Shown: positions 1 to 8,749 of the stretch, piece after piece
Numbering within the stretch: the stretch's first letter is position 1
How the letters are laid out: each line of letters opens with the position of its first letter
Notes under the pieces: model-generated
The model's database searches: none
What the model was told of the DNA's origin: nothing
The model's input: only the letters and a program-made list of their open reading frames with translations
Position numbers and translations under genes: made by a program
NCBI GenBank assembly: GCA_049644285.1
Contig: JBARRP010000219.1
Span: 1-64,000, forward strand
From: CAVRXT01 sp049644285
Lineage (GTDB): Bacteria; Acidobacteriota; Terriglobia; Acidiferrales; UBA7541
Direction of reading: 5' to 3'
Length of the DNA: 64,000 bases

Positions 1-2
1 AG

Positions 3-89
3 CTTCAACAGCGTACCCGAGAGATCAGGCATCTCAAGCACAACGCCGCCAAGCTCGGATTCCAACTGGTCCAAGCTCCCGCCGCCTAA
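3..89 (+). CDS. C-terminal tail of a possible transposase (5' end outside window)
   Basis: An open frame enters from the left edge and stops with TAA at 87-89, giving 28 residues. It is basic and ends in a pattern (K-L-G-F-Q-L-V) that resembles the extreme C-terminus of several transposase families, where an 'A-x-x-L-G-F-x-L-V' tail is common. That resemblance is the only evidence. The other two plus-strand frames are also open here, so the assignment is weak. No inverted repeat or target duplication can be judged from one edge. Confidence 0.25.
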   Translation, partial: LQQRTREIRHLKHNAAKLGFQLVQAPAA

Positions 90-184
90 ACGCCAAGCTC
101 AGGGAGTTTCTGGAGAGAACGCGCTAAGCGGAGATTCATCCACTACTACTGTGGGCCAAACAGGCGAAAAGGGCCTGCCGCAGA

Positions 185-970
185 TCAAAAATTGAAGCGG
201 TAGCCGAGGATCATCTTGGCGATGAGATGATCGGTCGAACGAGTCAATCCCACTCCGAGTCCGAAGTTGATTTCCCACTGTGGCGCCAGATTCAGGTCAA
301 TCGTTGGGAAAACCTGATGCTGCTGCTGGCTGATTGGATCGAAGCCGGTGACCGGCCCCGTTGAGCCGTAGTATTCGAGACCGCCTGCGACTTTTGGAGT
401 GAAATCGTAGCTGAATTTGAAGTTGGGCGAGAAAACAACGCCTTGATTCACGCCCGGACCGTGAAAGGAACGGTCGACCGTCGGATTGAGCGACCAATAC
501 CAACGCCCCATCTTCTTGTCGACAATGGGACGAATTTCCCACGTCCAGGTATCGGCGGAGAATTTCCGGCGCTGGTACCCGAATTCTTGCGAAAGGCTTA
601 CATACACGGGCCAATGCCATTTTTCGGGGATTCGGAAACGCGGGCGGATGTGGTCGCCAACCCATTGCCATCCCTGATCCGACCGCGCCGAAGTGAAAAT
701 GTAGAATCCGATCTCGAACCAGTCGTTGAAGCCGTGCGTGATCTCGATGGTTTCATGCTCGGCGTGATTGGTAGGCAAAACGCCATCGTGCACCTGCTTC
801 GAGCCATCGATCGTGAAGTTGCTGTGCAGCTCTACCATGGTGTGGCCTGGCGCGACGGTCTCCGCGTCGTACACCTGAATTTCATAATTATCCTGCGCGG
901 CTGCGGGCAACACGGTGAACGCCAAGGATGCGAATAAGGCCCCTACTAAGATTCCGAGGATTTTGTTCAA
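185..970 (-). CDS. Predicted outer-membrane beta-barrel protein, unknown function
   Basis: 261 residues from a TTG start at 970. That start is chosen because AAGGTGG lies 8 nt upstream and the protein then opens with a normal signal peptide (hydrophobic core LGILVGALFASLAF, cleavage near AAAQ). An upstream ATG at 1024 would add 18 unlikely residues. The mature part is rich in alternating aromatic and polar residues typical of beta strands and ends in Phe (GYRFNF), the usual last residue of outer-membrane barrels. It contains repeated 'W-x-W' and 'P-x-F-x-F-S-Y-D' strands, as in small putative transporter/porin families. Function is not recognisable. It is probably transcribed alone, downstream of xerC on the same strand. 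Confidence 0.7.
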   Translation of the reverse strand: MNKILGILVGALFASLAFTVLPAAAQDNYEIQVYDAETVAPGHTMVELHSNFTIDGSKQVHDGVLPTNHAEHETIEITHGFNDWFEIGFYIFTSARSDQGWQWVGDHIRPRFRIPEKWHWPVYVSLSQEFGYQRRKFSADTWTWEIRPIVDKKMGRWYWSLNPTVDRSFHGPGVNQGVVFSPNFKFSYDFTPKVAGGLEYYGSTGPVTGFDPISQQQHQVFPTIDLNLAPQWEINFGLGVGLTRSTDHLIAKMILGYRFNF

Positions 971-1075
971 AGAGTGGCACCACCTTGGAGTGTGTACACA
1001 GCCGCTCAGGATAGCGCAAGGCAATCAGTACGGGCAATTCGATGCAGGGCGAGCTGAAAACGGTTCGTTCCAACT

Positions 1076-2032
1076 TTACGCGTGGGGATGAGTCTTGTCG
1101 TAGATCGCCATCAACTGCTCGATGGTGGCGTGAGTATATCGCTGGGTGGTGGAAAGCAAGGCATGGCCGAGGAGTTCCTGAATGGCCCTCAAATCGGCCC
1201 CGTCGGAGAGCAGATGTGTCGCAAAGGCGTGACGCAGCGAATGGGGATGCTGATCCCAATTGATGTTGGCGAGCCGCGTGTATTTCTTGACGATGAGGCC
1301 CACGGAACGCTGCTTCAGCCGGCCGCCAAAATGGTTCAGAAAGACTGCGCGCAGGCCGGGTTTGGCTCGCGGATGCCGCAAGAGCTGCTCGCGCACCGGC
1401 CAATAAGCTTCGAGAGCCTCGCGCGCTTTCGAGCCATACGGCACGACTCGCTGCTTGCGTCCTTTGCCGAGGACGCGCAGCATCTGTCCCGCCGTGTCGA
1501 TGTCTTCGATATTCAGGCCGGTCAGCTCGCTGACACGGAGGCCGGAGGAATAAAGCAGCTCGAGGACGGCGCGGTCGCGCTTCAGAACCAGCTTCGATTC
1601 TTCATGCTGAGGACCGGACCGTTTTCGGCGCCCGGTCGGCGCAGGCTGCAGATCGGCCAATCCGTCGAGGAATGTATTCATTTGCTCGGCGGTCAAAACC
1701 GCGGGCAATCGCCTCGGCAGCTTGGGGGTAGCGACGAGTCGCGCCGGATTCTGTTTGAGCATGCCCTCACGAATGCAGAAGCGGAAAAAGGAACGCAACG
1801 CGGCGAGCTTGCGAGCGATCGAGGATTTCTGGAGCTTCAGGTCATACAGGTGAGCGACGTATTCGCGGATCACGCGATGATCCACTTGTGTGACCGGCAG
1901 CGTCTTCTCGCCGGGCGGCGTCAGGTACGCGCGAAACTGTTCCAGATCAACGCCGTAATTTCGCAAAGTGGCGGGCGAAGCGTTGCGCACGTAGCGCAAA
2001 TAATTGATGAAAGCTTCGATGGCTTGTTTCAC
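1076..2032 (-). CDS. xerC: Site-specific tyrosine recombinase XerC
   Basis: 318 residues, normal length for XerC/XerD, which resolve chromosome dimers at dif sites in the cytoplasm. An N-terminal SAM-like core-binding domain (about 1-105) precedes the catalytic domain. All catalytic residues are visible: Arg166 (SGLRVSEL), Lys190 (GKGRKQ), His264 and Arg267 (HPHSLRHAFATHLL), His290 (LLGHALLSTTQRY) and the nucleophile Tyr299. The gene lies directly downstream of topA on the same strand, and a dprA-topA-xerC order is common in bacteria, which favours XerC over a phage integrase. About 25 extra residues (122-147, rich in Arg, Lys and Pro) sit between the core-binding and catalytic domains. Confidence 0.93.
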   Translation of the reverse strand: MKQAIEAFINYLRYVRNASPATLRNYGVDLEQFRAYLTPPGEKTLPVTQVDHRVIREYVAHLYDLKLQKSSIARKLAALRSFFRFCIREGMLKQNPARLVATPKLPRRLPAVLTAEQMNTFLDGLADLQPAPTGRRKRSGPQHEESKLVLKRDRAVLELLYSSGLRVSELTGLNIEDIDTAGQMLRVLGKGRKQRVVPYGSKAREALEAYWPVREQLLRHPRAKPGLRAVFLNHFGGRLKQRSVGLIVKKYTRLANINWDQHPHSLRHAFATHLLSDGADLRAIQELLGHALLSTTQRYTHATIEQLMAIYDKTHPHA

Positions 2033-2153
2033 GGCTTGCCTGTCCGTTGCAGGGAATTACATGACTTTCCCGCGCGTGCCAATTTGCATTCGATCGGCGA
2101 ACTGAAAGTCGAAGGACGCCGGAAAGCGGCTTCCGCCGTGTCGCAATCCCTGG

Positions 2154-4625
2154 CTAGCCCTTTCCGGGCGCCAAAGAAGCGACTGCCTCGACGGGTTGCC
2201 CTTCCGGCGCCTGCTCGGGCGCTGGGGCCGGGATTTCCCAGTCGCAGCCTTCCTTGATGCAGGAGCGGAAGTTGCCCTGCTTCGTGCGCTTCTCCACGAT
2301 GAACGGCGCACCGCATTTCGGGCAGGGCTCTGCGATCGGCTCGTGCGGCATGGTGAAGTCGCAATCGGGATAGCGGCTGCAGCCATAGAAGATGCGGCCG
2401 CGGCCACGCCCCTTTGCGGTGCCCCGCCGGACGAATTCCCCCTCGCCGCATTTCGGGCACTTGATACCCAGCGTGATAGGCCTTGTGTACTTGCACTTCG
2501 GATATTTCGAGCAGCCGATGAATTCGCCGTAGCGGCCATGGCGCCGGAGGAGCTGTGACGCGCACGTCGGACAATTCTCATCGAGCGGGACATCAGGCTG
2601 GACCGGCTTCCTTGTGCCGCGCGCCAGCCGCCGGGTCGTCTTACACTCCGGGTAGCCGCTGCAAGCCAGGAAGGGCCCGAAGCGGCCGCGCTTGACCACC
2701 ATTTCCTTGCCGCAGTTGTCGCAGTACTGCGTGGTGTTCGCGCTCTCGATTTCTTCGCTGCCCTCCGAGAGGTCGCGGATGAAATCGCATTCGGGATAGC
2801 GCGAGCAGCCGAGGAAGAAACCGTGGCGGCTGATGCGCTCGAGCAGTTCCCCTTGGCCGCACTTTTCGCACTTCTGGCCGGTCGGGATCCCCGCTTTGTA
2901 AGATTCCATCTCTCCGTTGGCGCGAGCGAGATCGTCGACGAAGCGATCCCAGAAATCCTGAACGGAGCGGCGCCAGGGCAGTTTGCCTTCCTCGATTTCG
3001 TCGAGCTCTTCTTCGAGACGCGCCGTAAAGCCGACATCGAAAATGTCCTCGAAGCTTTTCACCAGCAGATCGCTCACCTTCTCGCCAAGCATCGTGGGTG
3101 TGAACCGGCCCTGGTCTTTGTTCACGTACTCGCGCTCAACAATCGTTGAAATGATCGTGGCGTAGGTCGAAGGCCGCCCGATGCCTTTGTCTTCGAGCTC
3201 TTTGACCAGCGTGGCTTCGGTGTAGCGCGGCGGTGGCTCGGTGAAATGCTGCTCGGGACGGATGTTCTCAAGTTTCAGTTGTTCGCCCTCGCTGACCCGT
3301 GGCAGCGTGCGCGCCTCGGCTTCATCGGGATCCTTCTCTTCATCTTCTTGGGCGGCCTGATACACAGCGAGGTAGCCGTCAAATTTCATTACCGAGCCGC
3401 TCGCGCGGAAGAGGTAGTCACCGGCCGAAATATCAATCGTCGTCTGATCGAAGACCGCGGGCAACATCTGCGACGCCACAAAGCGCTGCCAGATGAGCTG
3501 GTAAAGCTTGTAAATGTCGTCCTCGAGGTATTTCTTCACATCTTCGGGGGTGCGGGTAACGTCGGTGGGCCGAATGGCTTCGTGGGCTTCTTGGGCATCT
3601 TTCTTCGACTTGAAGAAATTCGGCTTCTCGGGCAGATAGTTCGGCCCGTAGGCGGCAGCGATATGGTCCCGCGCCTCGGCCAGGGCATCGCTCGAAACGC
3701 GCACCGAATCCGTGCGCATGTAAGTAATCAGAGCGACCGAGCCTTCATCGCCCAGCTCGACGCCTTCATACAGCCGCTGAGCCAGCATCATGGTGCGCTT
3801 GGCGGTGTAGCGCAGGCGGTTGTACCCGGCCTGTTGGAGTTTCGATGTAGTGAAGGGCGGCGGCGCGAAGCGGCGCTTTTCCTTCTGGGTGACGCCGGTC
3901 ACCAGCCAGGGGGAGTGTTCGATCTCGGCCAGGATCCGCTGCGCCTCGGCCGCGTCCGGGATTTCGAGTTCCTCGCCCTTGTACTTCAGCAGCTTCGCTT
4001 CGAACGAAGGCGGCTCGCCGGCGGCGAGCAGCGCGTGAATGGTCCAATATTCCTTCGGCACGAACGCGCGGATTTCGCGCTCGCGCTCGACAATCAGGCG
4101 CAGCGCCACCGTCTGCACGCGCCCGGCAGAGAGCCCGCGGCGGACTTTGTCCCACAGGAGCGGCGAAATCTTGTAGCCGACAAGACGATCGAGGACGCGG
4201 CGGGCCTGTTGTGCATCCACCAGGTTCCCATCCACGTGTCCCGGCTTGTCAAAAGCTGCCTTGATAGCCTTAGGAGTGATCTCGTTGAACATCACCCGGA
4301 ATATCTTTTTCTTTTCGGCCTTGGTGCGCCCGAGCAGCTCGGCCAGATGAGCGCAAATTGCTTCGCCTTCGCGGTCCGGGTCACCCGCCAGGTACACAGC
4401 ATCGGCTTCTTTGGCCGCCTTCTTCAGCTCGGTGATGATCTTGGTCTTGCCGGGAATGACTTCGTATGTCGGCTCGAAATCCTTCTCGGTGTCAATGCCC
4501 AGGTCCTTCTTGGGCAAGTCCATCACATGGCCGTAGGAAGCTTTGACGCTATAGTTCCGTCCGAGATATTTGTTGATTGTTTTCGCCTTTGCAGGCGATT
4601 CGACGATGACTAGTGATCTTGCCAT
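2154..4625 (-). CDS. topA: DNA topoisomerase I (type IA) with five zinc ribbons
   Basis: 823 residues. Type IA topoisomerases relax negative supercoils through a transient 5'-phosphotyrosine. The N-terminal Toprim domain is clear (LVIVESPAKAKTI at 5-17, acidic DPDRE motif). The active site YMRTDS gives nucleophile Tyr302. After the topoisomerase core (to about 570) come five CxxC...C zinc-ribbon modules; four read as 'GxF-x-x-C-S-x-Y-P-x-C' and the last has a changed second half (RSCIKEGC). E. coli TopA has fewer canonical ones. The start at 4625 is preceded by AAAGGAT. xerC follows 121 bp downstream and a broken dprA lies upstream. Confidence 0.97.
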   Translation of the reverse strand: MARSLVIVESPAKAKTINKYLGRNYSVKASYGHVMDLPKKDLGIDTEKDFEPTYEVIPGKTKIITELKKAAKEADAVYLAGDPDREGEAICAHLAELLGRTKAEKKKIFRVMFNEITPKAIKAAFDKPGHVDGNLVDAQQARRVLDRLVGYKISPLLWDKVRRGLSAGRVQTVALRLIVEREREIRAFVPKEYWTIHALLAAGEPPSFEAKLLKYKGEELEIPDAAEAQRILAEIEHSPWLVTGVTQKEKRRFAPPPFTTSKLQQAGYNRLRYTAKRTMMLAQRLYEGVELGDEGSVALITYMRTDSVRVSSDALAEARDHIAAAYGPNYLPEKPNFFKSKKDAQEAHEAIRPTDVTRTPEDVKKYLEDDIYKLYQLIWQRFVASQMLPAVFDQTTIDISAGDYLFRASGSVMKFDGYLAVYQAAQEDEEKDPDEAEARTLPRVSEGEQLKLENIRPEQHFTEPPPRYTEATLVKELEDKGIGRPSTYATIISTIVEREYVNKDQGRFTPTMLGEKVSDLLVKSFEDIFDVGFTARLEEELDEIEEGKLPWRRSVQDFWDRFVDDLARANGEMESYKAGIPTGQKCEKCGQGELLERISRHGFFLGCSRYPECDFIRDLSEGSEEIESANTTQYCDNCGKEMVVKRGRFGPFLACSGYPECKTTRRLARGTRKPVQPDVPLDENCPTCASQLLRRHGRYGEFIGCSKYPKCKYTRPITLGIKCPKCGEGEFVRRGTAKGRGRGRIFYGCSRYPDCDFTMPHEPIAEPCPKCGAPFIVEKRTKQGNFRSCIKEGCDWEIPAPAPEQAPEGQPVEAVASLAPGKG

Positions 4626-4644
4626 TTCTATCCTTTGGTCCTTT

Positions 4645-4670
4645 ACCCCTATACAATACCCCTATACATT
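4645..4670. repeat. Two tandem 13-bp units in the topA leader
   Basis: The unit acccctatacaat occurs at 4645-4657 and again, 12 of 13 bases identical, at 4658-4670. It lies 20-45 bp upstream of the topA ATG, in the position of a promoter or operator. On the topA strand it reads TATAGGGGT twice. Possible roles are a regulatory site or chance slippage; nothing else in the window matches it. Confidence 0.5.
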
Positions 4671-4737
4671 CTTCGATGACGCCACGGGCACTAACGTATC
4701 TTGCAGCCCCATCCTAACCCTGCTGGCAAGGATTTGA

Positions 4738-5847
4738 TTACAACAGGACTCTCAAGAAGTGCTTACCCGGCAACTGCCGTATCACCCCCCGAAGCTCCAG
4801 ATTAAACAGGCTCGCCAGAACCTCCGAGGAGCTTAACCCCGAAAGATCAACGATTTCATCAACATGGCGCGCTTGATCAAGCTCCAGCAAGTTATAGAGC
4901 GAGCGCTCGGAAGACGAAAGGTCTTTCTCGACTAGCGCGGCACGTTCCTCGGCAGTGGCAGACTCGACGGGCAGCAACTCGGCGCGGATTTCCGTGGGCA
5001 GCTCTTCAACGACGTCTTCCCAGCCTGTCACAAGCTTCGCCCCTGCTTAATCAGCTGGTTTGGGCCAAAGCTCGAGGGCTGCGTCACGTTGCCGGGAACA
5101 CCAAACACCTCCCGATTGAACTCCATCGCCAAGCAGGCCGTGATCAGCGACCCAGAATACTGCGCTCCCTCTACCACTACAACGCCAAGTGACATCCCCG
5201 CGATAATGCGGTTTTGAATAGGGAAATTCTGCGGCGCTGGGAACGTCCCCATGGGGAATTCGGTGATCAGGACGCCTCGTTGCTCGATCTCCGCATATAT
5301 CTTCCTGTTCTCCTTTGGATAGACCACGTCAATCCCACAGCCTAGGACCGCGACAGTCGCGCCATTGGTGGCTGCCAGCGCGCCTCGGTGGGCAGACGAG
5401 TCTATTCCTCGCGCCAGACCGCTCGGCCAAATCCCTCGCCAAGCGTTCAGCTATTTGATTCCCATAGGGCGTTGGGCGTCGCGCGCCAACGATCGAGAGG
5501 CAATGCCTGTCCAGAAGTTCTTTCTTTCCTCTAACATACAGGAGCGGCGGGGGATCGTATATTTCCCGAAGCAAGTGCGGATAGGCTGGATCGCCCCAGT
5601 TCAGCAGACTACAACCGGCCTGTTGGACCTGCGCAAGCTCCTTGGCGGCTGCGCTGAGTGGCTCGCGAGAATGGATCGCTTGGGCTACCTGAGCCGCCAA
5701 GTGCTGGGCCTCAAGCGCCGTGAGCGAAGCATTGAAGACCGCCTCGGGGCTCCCAAATTCGCGCAGGAGCTTTCCCGCCATGCGTGCGCCCAGGCCAGGG
5801 GTCAGCGCCAGCGCCAACCGTCCCAAGTGTTGGTCGGCCTCCATCAA
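4738..5847 (-). pseudogene. dprA: dprA-like DNA-processing protein, disrupted by two lesions
   Basis: Three consecutive minus-strand frames together spell a DprA, the protein that loads RecA on incoming single-stranded DNA in natural transformation. The N-terminal part (5847 down to about 5420) has SIVGARRPTPYG. The middle part (about 5420-5040) has LARGIDSSAH, then VYPKEN, IIAGMS and GALVV-like VVVVEGAQYSGSL. The C-terminal part (5031-4738) is the DprA winged helix. Near 5419-5426 about 20 nt seem lost: the strand and loop that should give 'VIVSG' before LARGID are absent and the frame shifts. Near 5040-5043 a run of four C (plus strand) is one base short of what the frame needs. Either decay or assembly error could explain this. 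The first lesion removes part of the Rossmann-fold nucleotide-binding core, so the product would be inactive. Confidence 0.82.
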
Positions 5848-5991
5848 CCCTCTTTTGAACTGGCCAGAGCCTAGGCGTGGGTTTCCCGCATTGTCAATCA
5901 GGACTATCCCTGAGGGGTTGAGCCGGCCGGGAGCTGTTTGCGCGCCGCGATAGGGTCAAAGCTCCAACGAGAAGGAGGCGCTACCCGGTGT

Positions 5992-6411
5992 CTAACCGGC
6001 TTTCAGGTCCCAAATCGAAGCGACGGCGAGCTCGAGGGAGTTGCCGTCGGGGTCGCGGAAGTAGATCGATGGTGGATTGTTTCGAAAGGCGAATTCTTTT
6101 TCGATAGGAACGCCGCGTTCTTGCAAACGCTTTCGCCAGGCGGGGAATTCATCCGGCTCGACGCGGAACGCGGCGTGGCCCGCTCCGGCCGCACCGTGCG
6201 CGGGCAGCACGCCTCCCTTGCGGGTTACTTCCGCACGGAAGACCAGCAGGACGCTCGGCCCGTCGCCCACCTGAAACGCAGCGCCACGGTCATCGGCAAA
6301 ATACTCGTCGTTGATCAGGCGAAGGCCGAGGACGCCTTGATAAAACGCGACGGAACGCTTCAAATCGGTGACGTACAGTGATGTTTCGAGGACAGCATGG
6401 AGCCGGGGCAT
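5992..6411 (-). CDS. VOC-superfamily (glyoxalase/dioxygenase fold) protein
   Basis: 139 residues with the paired beta-alpha-beta-beta-beta modules of the vicinal oxygen chelate fold. The first module begins LETSLYVTDLKRSVAFYQGVLGL, a textbook VOC start; the second ends IYFRDPDGNSLELA, where Glu is a usual metal ligand. Members include glyoxalase I, fosfomycin-resistance and ring-cleavage enzymes, and sequence alone does not tell which. It is a single gene on the minus strand, divergent from mqnA with about 260 bp between them. Confidence 0.8.
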   Translation of the reverse strand: MPRLHAVLETSLYVTDLKRSVAFYQGVLGLRLINDEYFADDRGAAFQVGDGPSVLLVFRAEVTRKGGVLPAHGAAGAGHAAFRVEPDEFPAWRKRLQERGVPIEKEFAFRNNPPSIYFRDPDGNSLELAVASIWDLKAG

Positions 6412-6671
6412 CGCTTCGAAATCTTAGTCTTCGCCACGCTCGGAATCAATCGAGACCGTACCATTGCTCGTTGAAACCACACGACTCATTCCCCATCTCG
6501 ATGCTCTGGTGATTCGAACGATTCAAATCCTTCAAACGATTGGGCACGAAAACGATGGACGGCGTGGCTGAAATCTTCGAAGTCCGGCCGTCTGCGAGGG
6601 TCGCTCGCAAAACGGGCGAACCGATTCGTTTGTGCTATATTGAAGATTCCCGCAGCGCGCGAGGAAAACTT

Positions 6672-7589
6672 GTGGCAAGGTTGCGCATTTCAATCGTCGA
6701 ATACTTGAATACGGCGCCGCTCGTCTGGGGATTCACGGACGGACCACTCCAGGGGCGCTACGATCTTTCCTTCACATTGCCGTCCCTGTGCGCCGAAGCC
6801 CTGCGCCTCGGCGAGGCCGACGTCGCCATCATTCCCGCCATCGAGTACCAGCGCATCGAAAATGTTGTGGCGCTGCCGGGAATGGCGGTGGCGGCGCGAG
6901 GGGAGGTCCGCAGTATTCTGGTAGTAGCCAAGAAGCCGATCGAAATGGCCAAGCGCATTGCGCTCGATTCCAGCTCGAGAAGCTCTGCGGCTCTGGTTCG
7001 TCTGCTTGCCAGCGATTATTGGCATATCCGGCCGGAATTCGTGGAAGCGCCGCCCGATCCCCCGGCGATGCTTGCCGAGGCCGATGCCGCACTCGTGATC
7101 GGAGATCCGGCGCTGCGCATCGCGTTGAAGATGGATTACCTCGCGGGCAGGTCGCCGAGCGGCGAGCAGTGCTGCCAAGGCGATCCGAAGGACATGCCCG
7201 TGCCAGGTTTCGAGACGTTATTTGTTTACGACGTCGCCTATCAGTGGCAGGAAATGACCGGGAGGCCGTGCGTCCTGGCGATCTGGACCGGCCGCAAGGA
7301 TCTCATGACGCCGGAAGTGGTCGCGGATTTCCAGGCGTCGAAGAAATACGGCATCGAGCGCATCGAAGAAATCGCCGAGGCGGCTTCGATCAAGCTCGAA
7401 CTGCCTCCCAAGGCACTCGAGCGCTACCTCTCCGACAACATCAATTTTGATCTGGACGAGGAAAACATCCCCGGCCTGGAGCTCTATTTCAAGAAGTGCG
7501 CCGAGGCAGGGCTAATCCCCCGGGCGCGGCCCTTGGAATTCGCGCCGGTCAGTCGCGGCAGCGAAACACGCGCCGGCGCCGGACGCTAG
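6672..7589 (+). CDS. mqnA: Chorismate dehydratase MqnA (futalosine pathway)
   Basis: 305 residues from the GTG at 6672, chosen because GAGGA lies 7 nt upstream and the protein then opens with the family start (RLRISIVEYLNTAPLVWGF). An ATG at 6540 in the same frame would add 44 residues that do not look conserved. MqnA removes water from chorismate to give 3-enolpyruvylbenzoate, the first step of menaquinone synthesis via futalosine. The sequence has the periplasmic-binding-protein-like fold of the family, with LPSLCAEALRLGEADVAIIPAIEY and the hinge segment ALVIGDPAL. mqnC follows 95 bp downstream on the same strand, which supports the pathway assignment. Confidence 0.93.
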   Translation: MARLRISIVEYLNTAPLVWGFTDGPLQGRYDLSFTLPSLCAEALRLGEADVAIIPAIEYQRIENVVALPGMAVAARGEVRSILVVAKKPIEMAKRIALDSSSRSSAALVRLLASDYWHIRPEFVEAPPDPPAMLAEADAALVIGDPALRIALKMDYLAGRSPSGEQCCQGDPKDMPVPGFETLFVYDVAYQWQEMTGRPCVLAIWTGRKDLMTPEVVADFQASKKYGIERIEEIAEAASIKLELPPKALERYLSDNINFDLDEENIPGLELYFKKCAEAGLIPRARPLEFAPVSRGSETRAGAGR

Positions 7590-7684
7590 CGGCGCCTTTC
7601 GGGGCGGCATGCAGCCTGATTCGAGCAGCGCAAAATCTGCCCGCCTGAAGGCGGCCGGCTTCATAAAGACCGAAGAACAACAAA

Positions 7685-8719
7685 ATGGGCATCTCGCAAC
7701 AAGAAGCGCTCGATCTCTTCAATTCTGACGACCTGATTGCCATCGGCATGGCCGCCAACCAGGTCCGCCACAAGAAGACCGACCCGCGCATCGCCACCTA
7801 TCAGATCGACCGCAACATCAACTATACGAATTTCTGCACGGAGTATTGTTCCTTCTGCGCCTTTTACCGTCCGCTCGGCGCCAAGGACGGCTACCTGCTC
7901 CCGCTCGAAACGATCTATCAGAAGATTGAGGAAATGATCGAGCTTGGCGGCACCGGCGTTCTGATGCAGGGCGGCCTCCACCCGGACCTGCGGATCGAGT
8001 ATTACGAGAACATGCTGAGCTCGATCAAGCGGCGCTTCCCGCAGATTCACCTCCATTGCTTTTCCGCGCCGGAGATCACCTGCATCGCGGAAGTTTCCGG
8101 GCTCAGCATGCGCGACACCATCGCGCGGCTGCGGGATGCGGGACTCGATTCCATTCCCGGCGGCGGCGCCGAAATTCTCGACGATGAAATTCGCGCGCGC
8201 ATCTCCCGCCTGAAATGCACCAGCGACGAATGGGAGATGGTGCATCGCACCGCGCACTCGCTCGGCATGCGCACCACCGCCACCATGATGTTCGGCTGCG
8301 GCGAGGAATATCGCCATCGCGTCAGCCACCTCGAGCGCGTTCGCCGCTTGCAGGAAGATACCGGCGGCTTTACGGCGTTCATTCCCTGGATTTTCGCGCC
8401 GGAGAATACCCCGCTTGGGAAGAAAGTCCCGGAAGCAACCGCCGTGGACTACCTGAAGACGCTCGCCATCTGCCGGTTGTATCTCGACAACATCGACCAC
8501 ATCCAGTCGAGCTGGCTCACGCCCGGCATCAAAATCTGCCAGGTCGGCCTGCAGTTCGGCGCTGACGATGTGGGCAGCATCCTCATCGAAGAGAATGTCG
8601 TCTATGCCGCCGGCGTCCGCAACCGCACCAACGAATCCGAGCTTCGTCGAATCATCACCGATGCCGGCTACATCCCCGCCCAGCGCGATACCCTTTATCG
8701 TTCCTACTTTCTGAAATAG
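7685..8719 (+). CDS. mqnC: Cyclic dehypoxanthinyl futalosine synthase MqnC (radical SAM)
   Basis: 344 residues, usual length for MqnC, which uses S-adenosylmethionine radical chemistry to cyclise dehypoxanthine futalosine in menaquinone synthesis. The [4Fe-4S] ligands are Cys51, Cys55 and Cys58 in NFCTEYCSFCAFYR. Other family segments are GGTGVLMQGGLHPDL, IPGGGAEIL and the C-terminal FGADDVGSILIEENVV. Its close relative MqnE (aminofutalosine synthase) has a different sequence around the cluster and the C-terminus; this reads as MqnC. MqnB, MqnD and MqnE are not in the window. Confidence 0.93.
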   Translation: MGISQQEALDLFNSDDLIAIGMAANQVRHKKTDPRIATYQIDRNINYTNFCTEYCSFCAFYRPLGAKDGYLLPLETIYQKIEEMIELGGTGVLMQGGLHPDLRIEYYENMLSSIKRRFPQIHLHCFSAPEITCIAEVSGLSMRDTIARLRDAGLDSIPGGGAEILDDEIRARISRLKCTSDEWEMVHRTAHSLGMRTTATMMFGCGEEYRHRVSHLERVRRLQEDTGGFTAFIPWIFAPENTPLGKKVPEATAVDYLKTLAICRLYLDNIDHIQSSWLTPGIKICQVGLQFGADDVGSILIEENVVYAAGVRNRTNESELRRIITDAGYIPAQRDTLYRSYFLK

Positions 8720-8749
8720 CCAAACGAATAGGTTGGATAGTGCTCGCGG

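Noticed and set aside
1082..2257. 391-codon plus-strand frame across xerC and the topA end
   Set aside because: It spans two real minus-strand genes and has no family resemblance or ribosome site.
3246..4613. 455-codon open frame on the plus strand opposite topA
   Set aside because: It mirrors a clearly identified topA; GC-rich codon bias produces long antisense frames, and the product has no recognisable motif.
5028..5327. Selenocysteine or other recoding in dprA
   Set aside because: The breaks are frame changes with missing sequence, not a single in-frame UGA at a conserved Cys.
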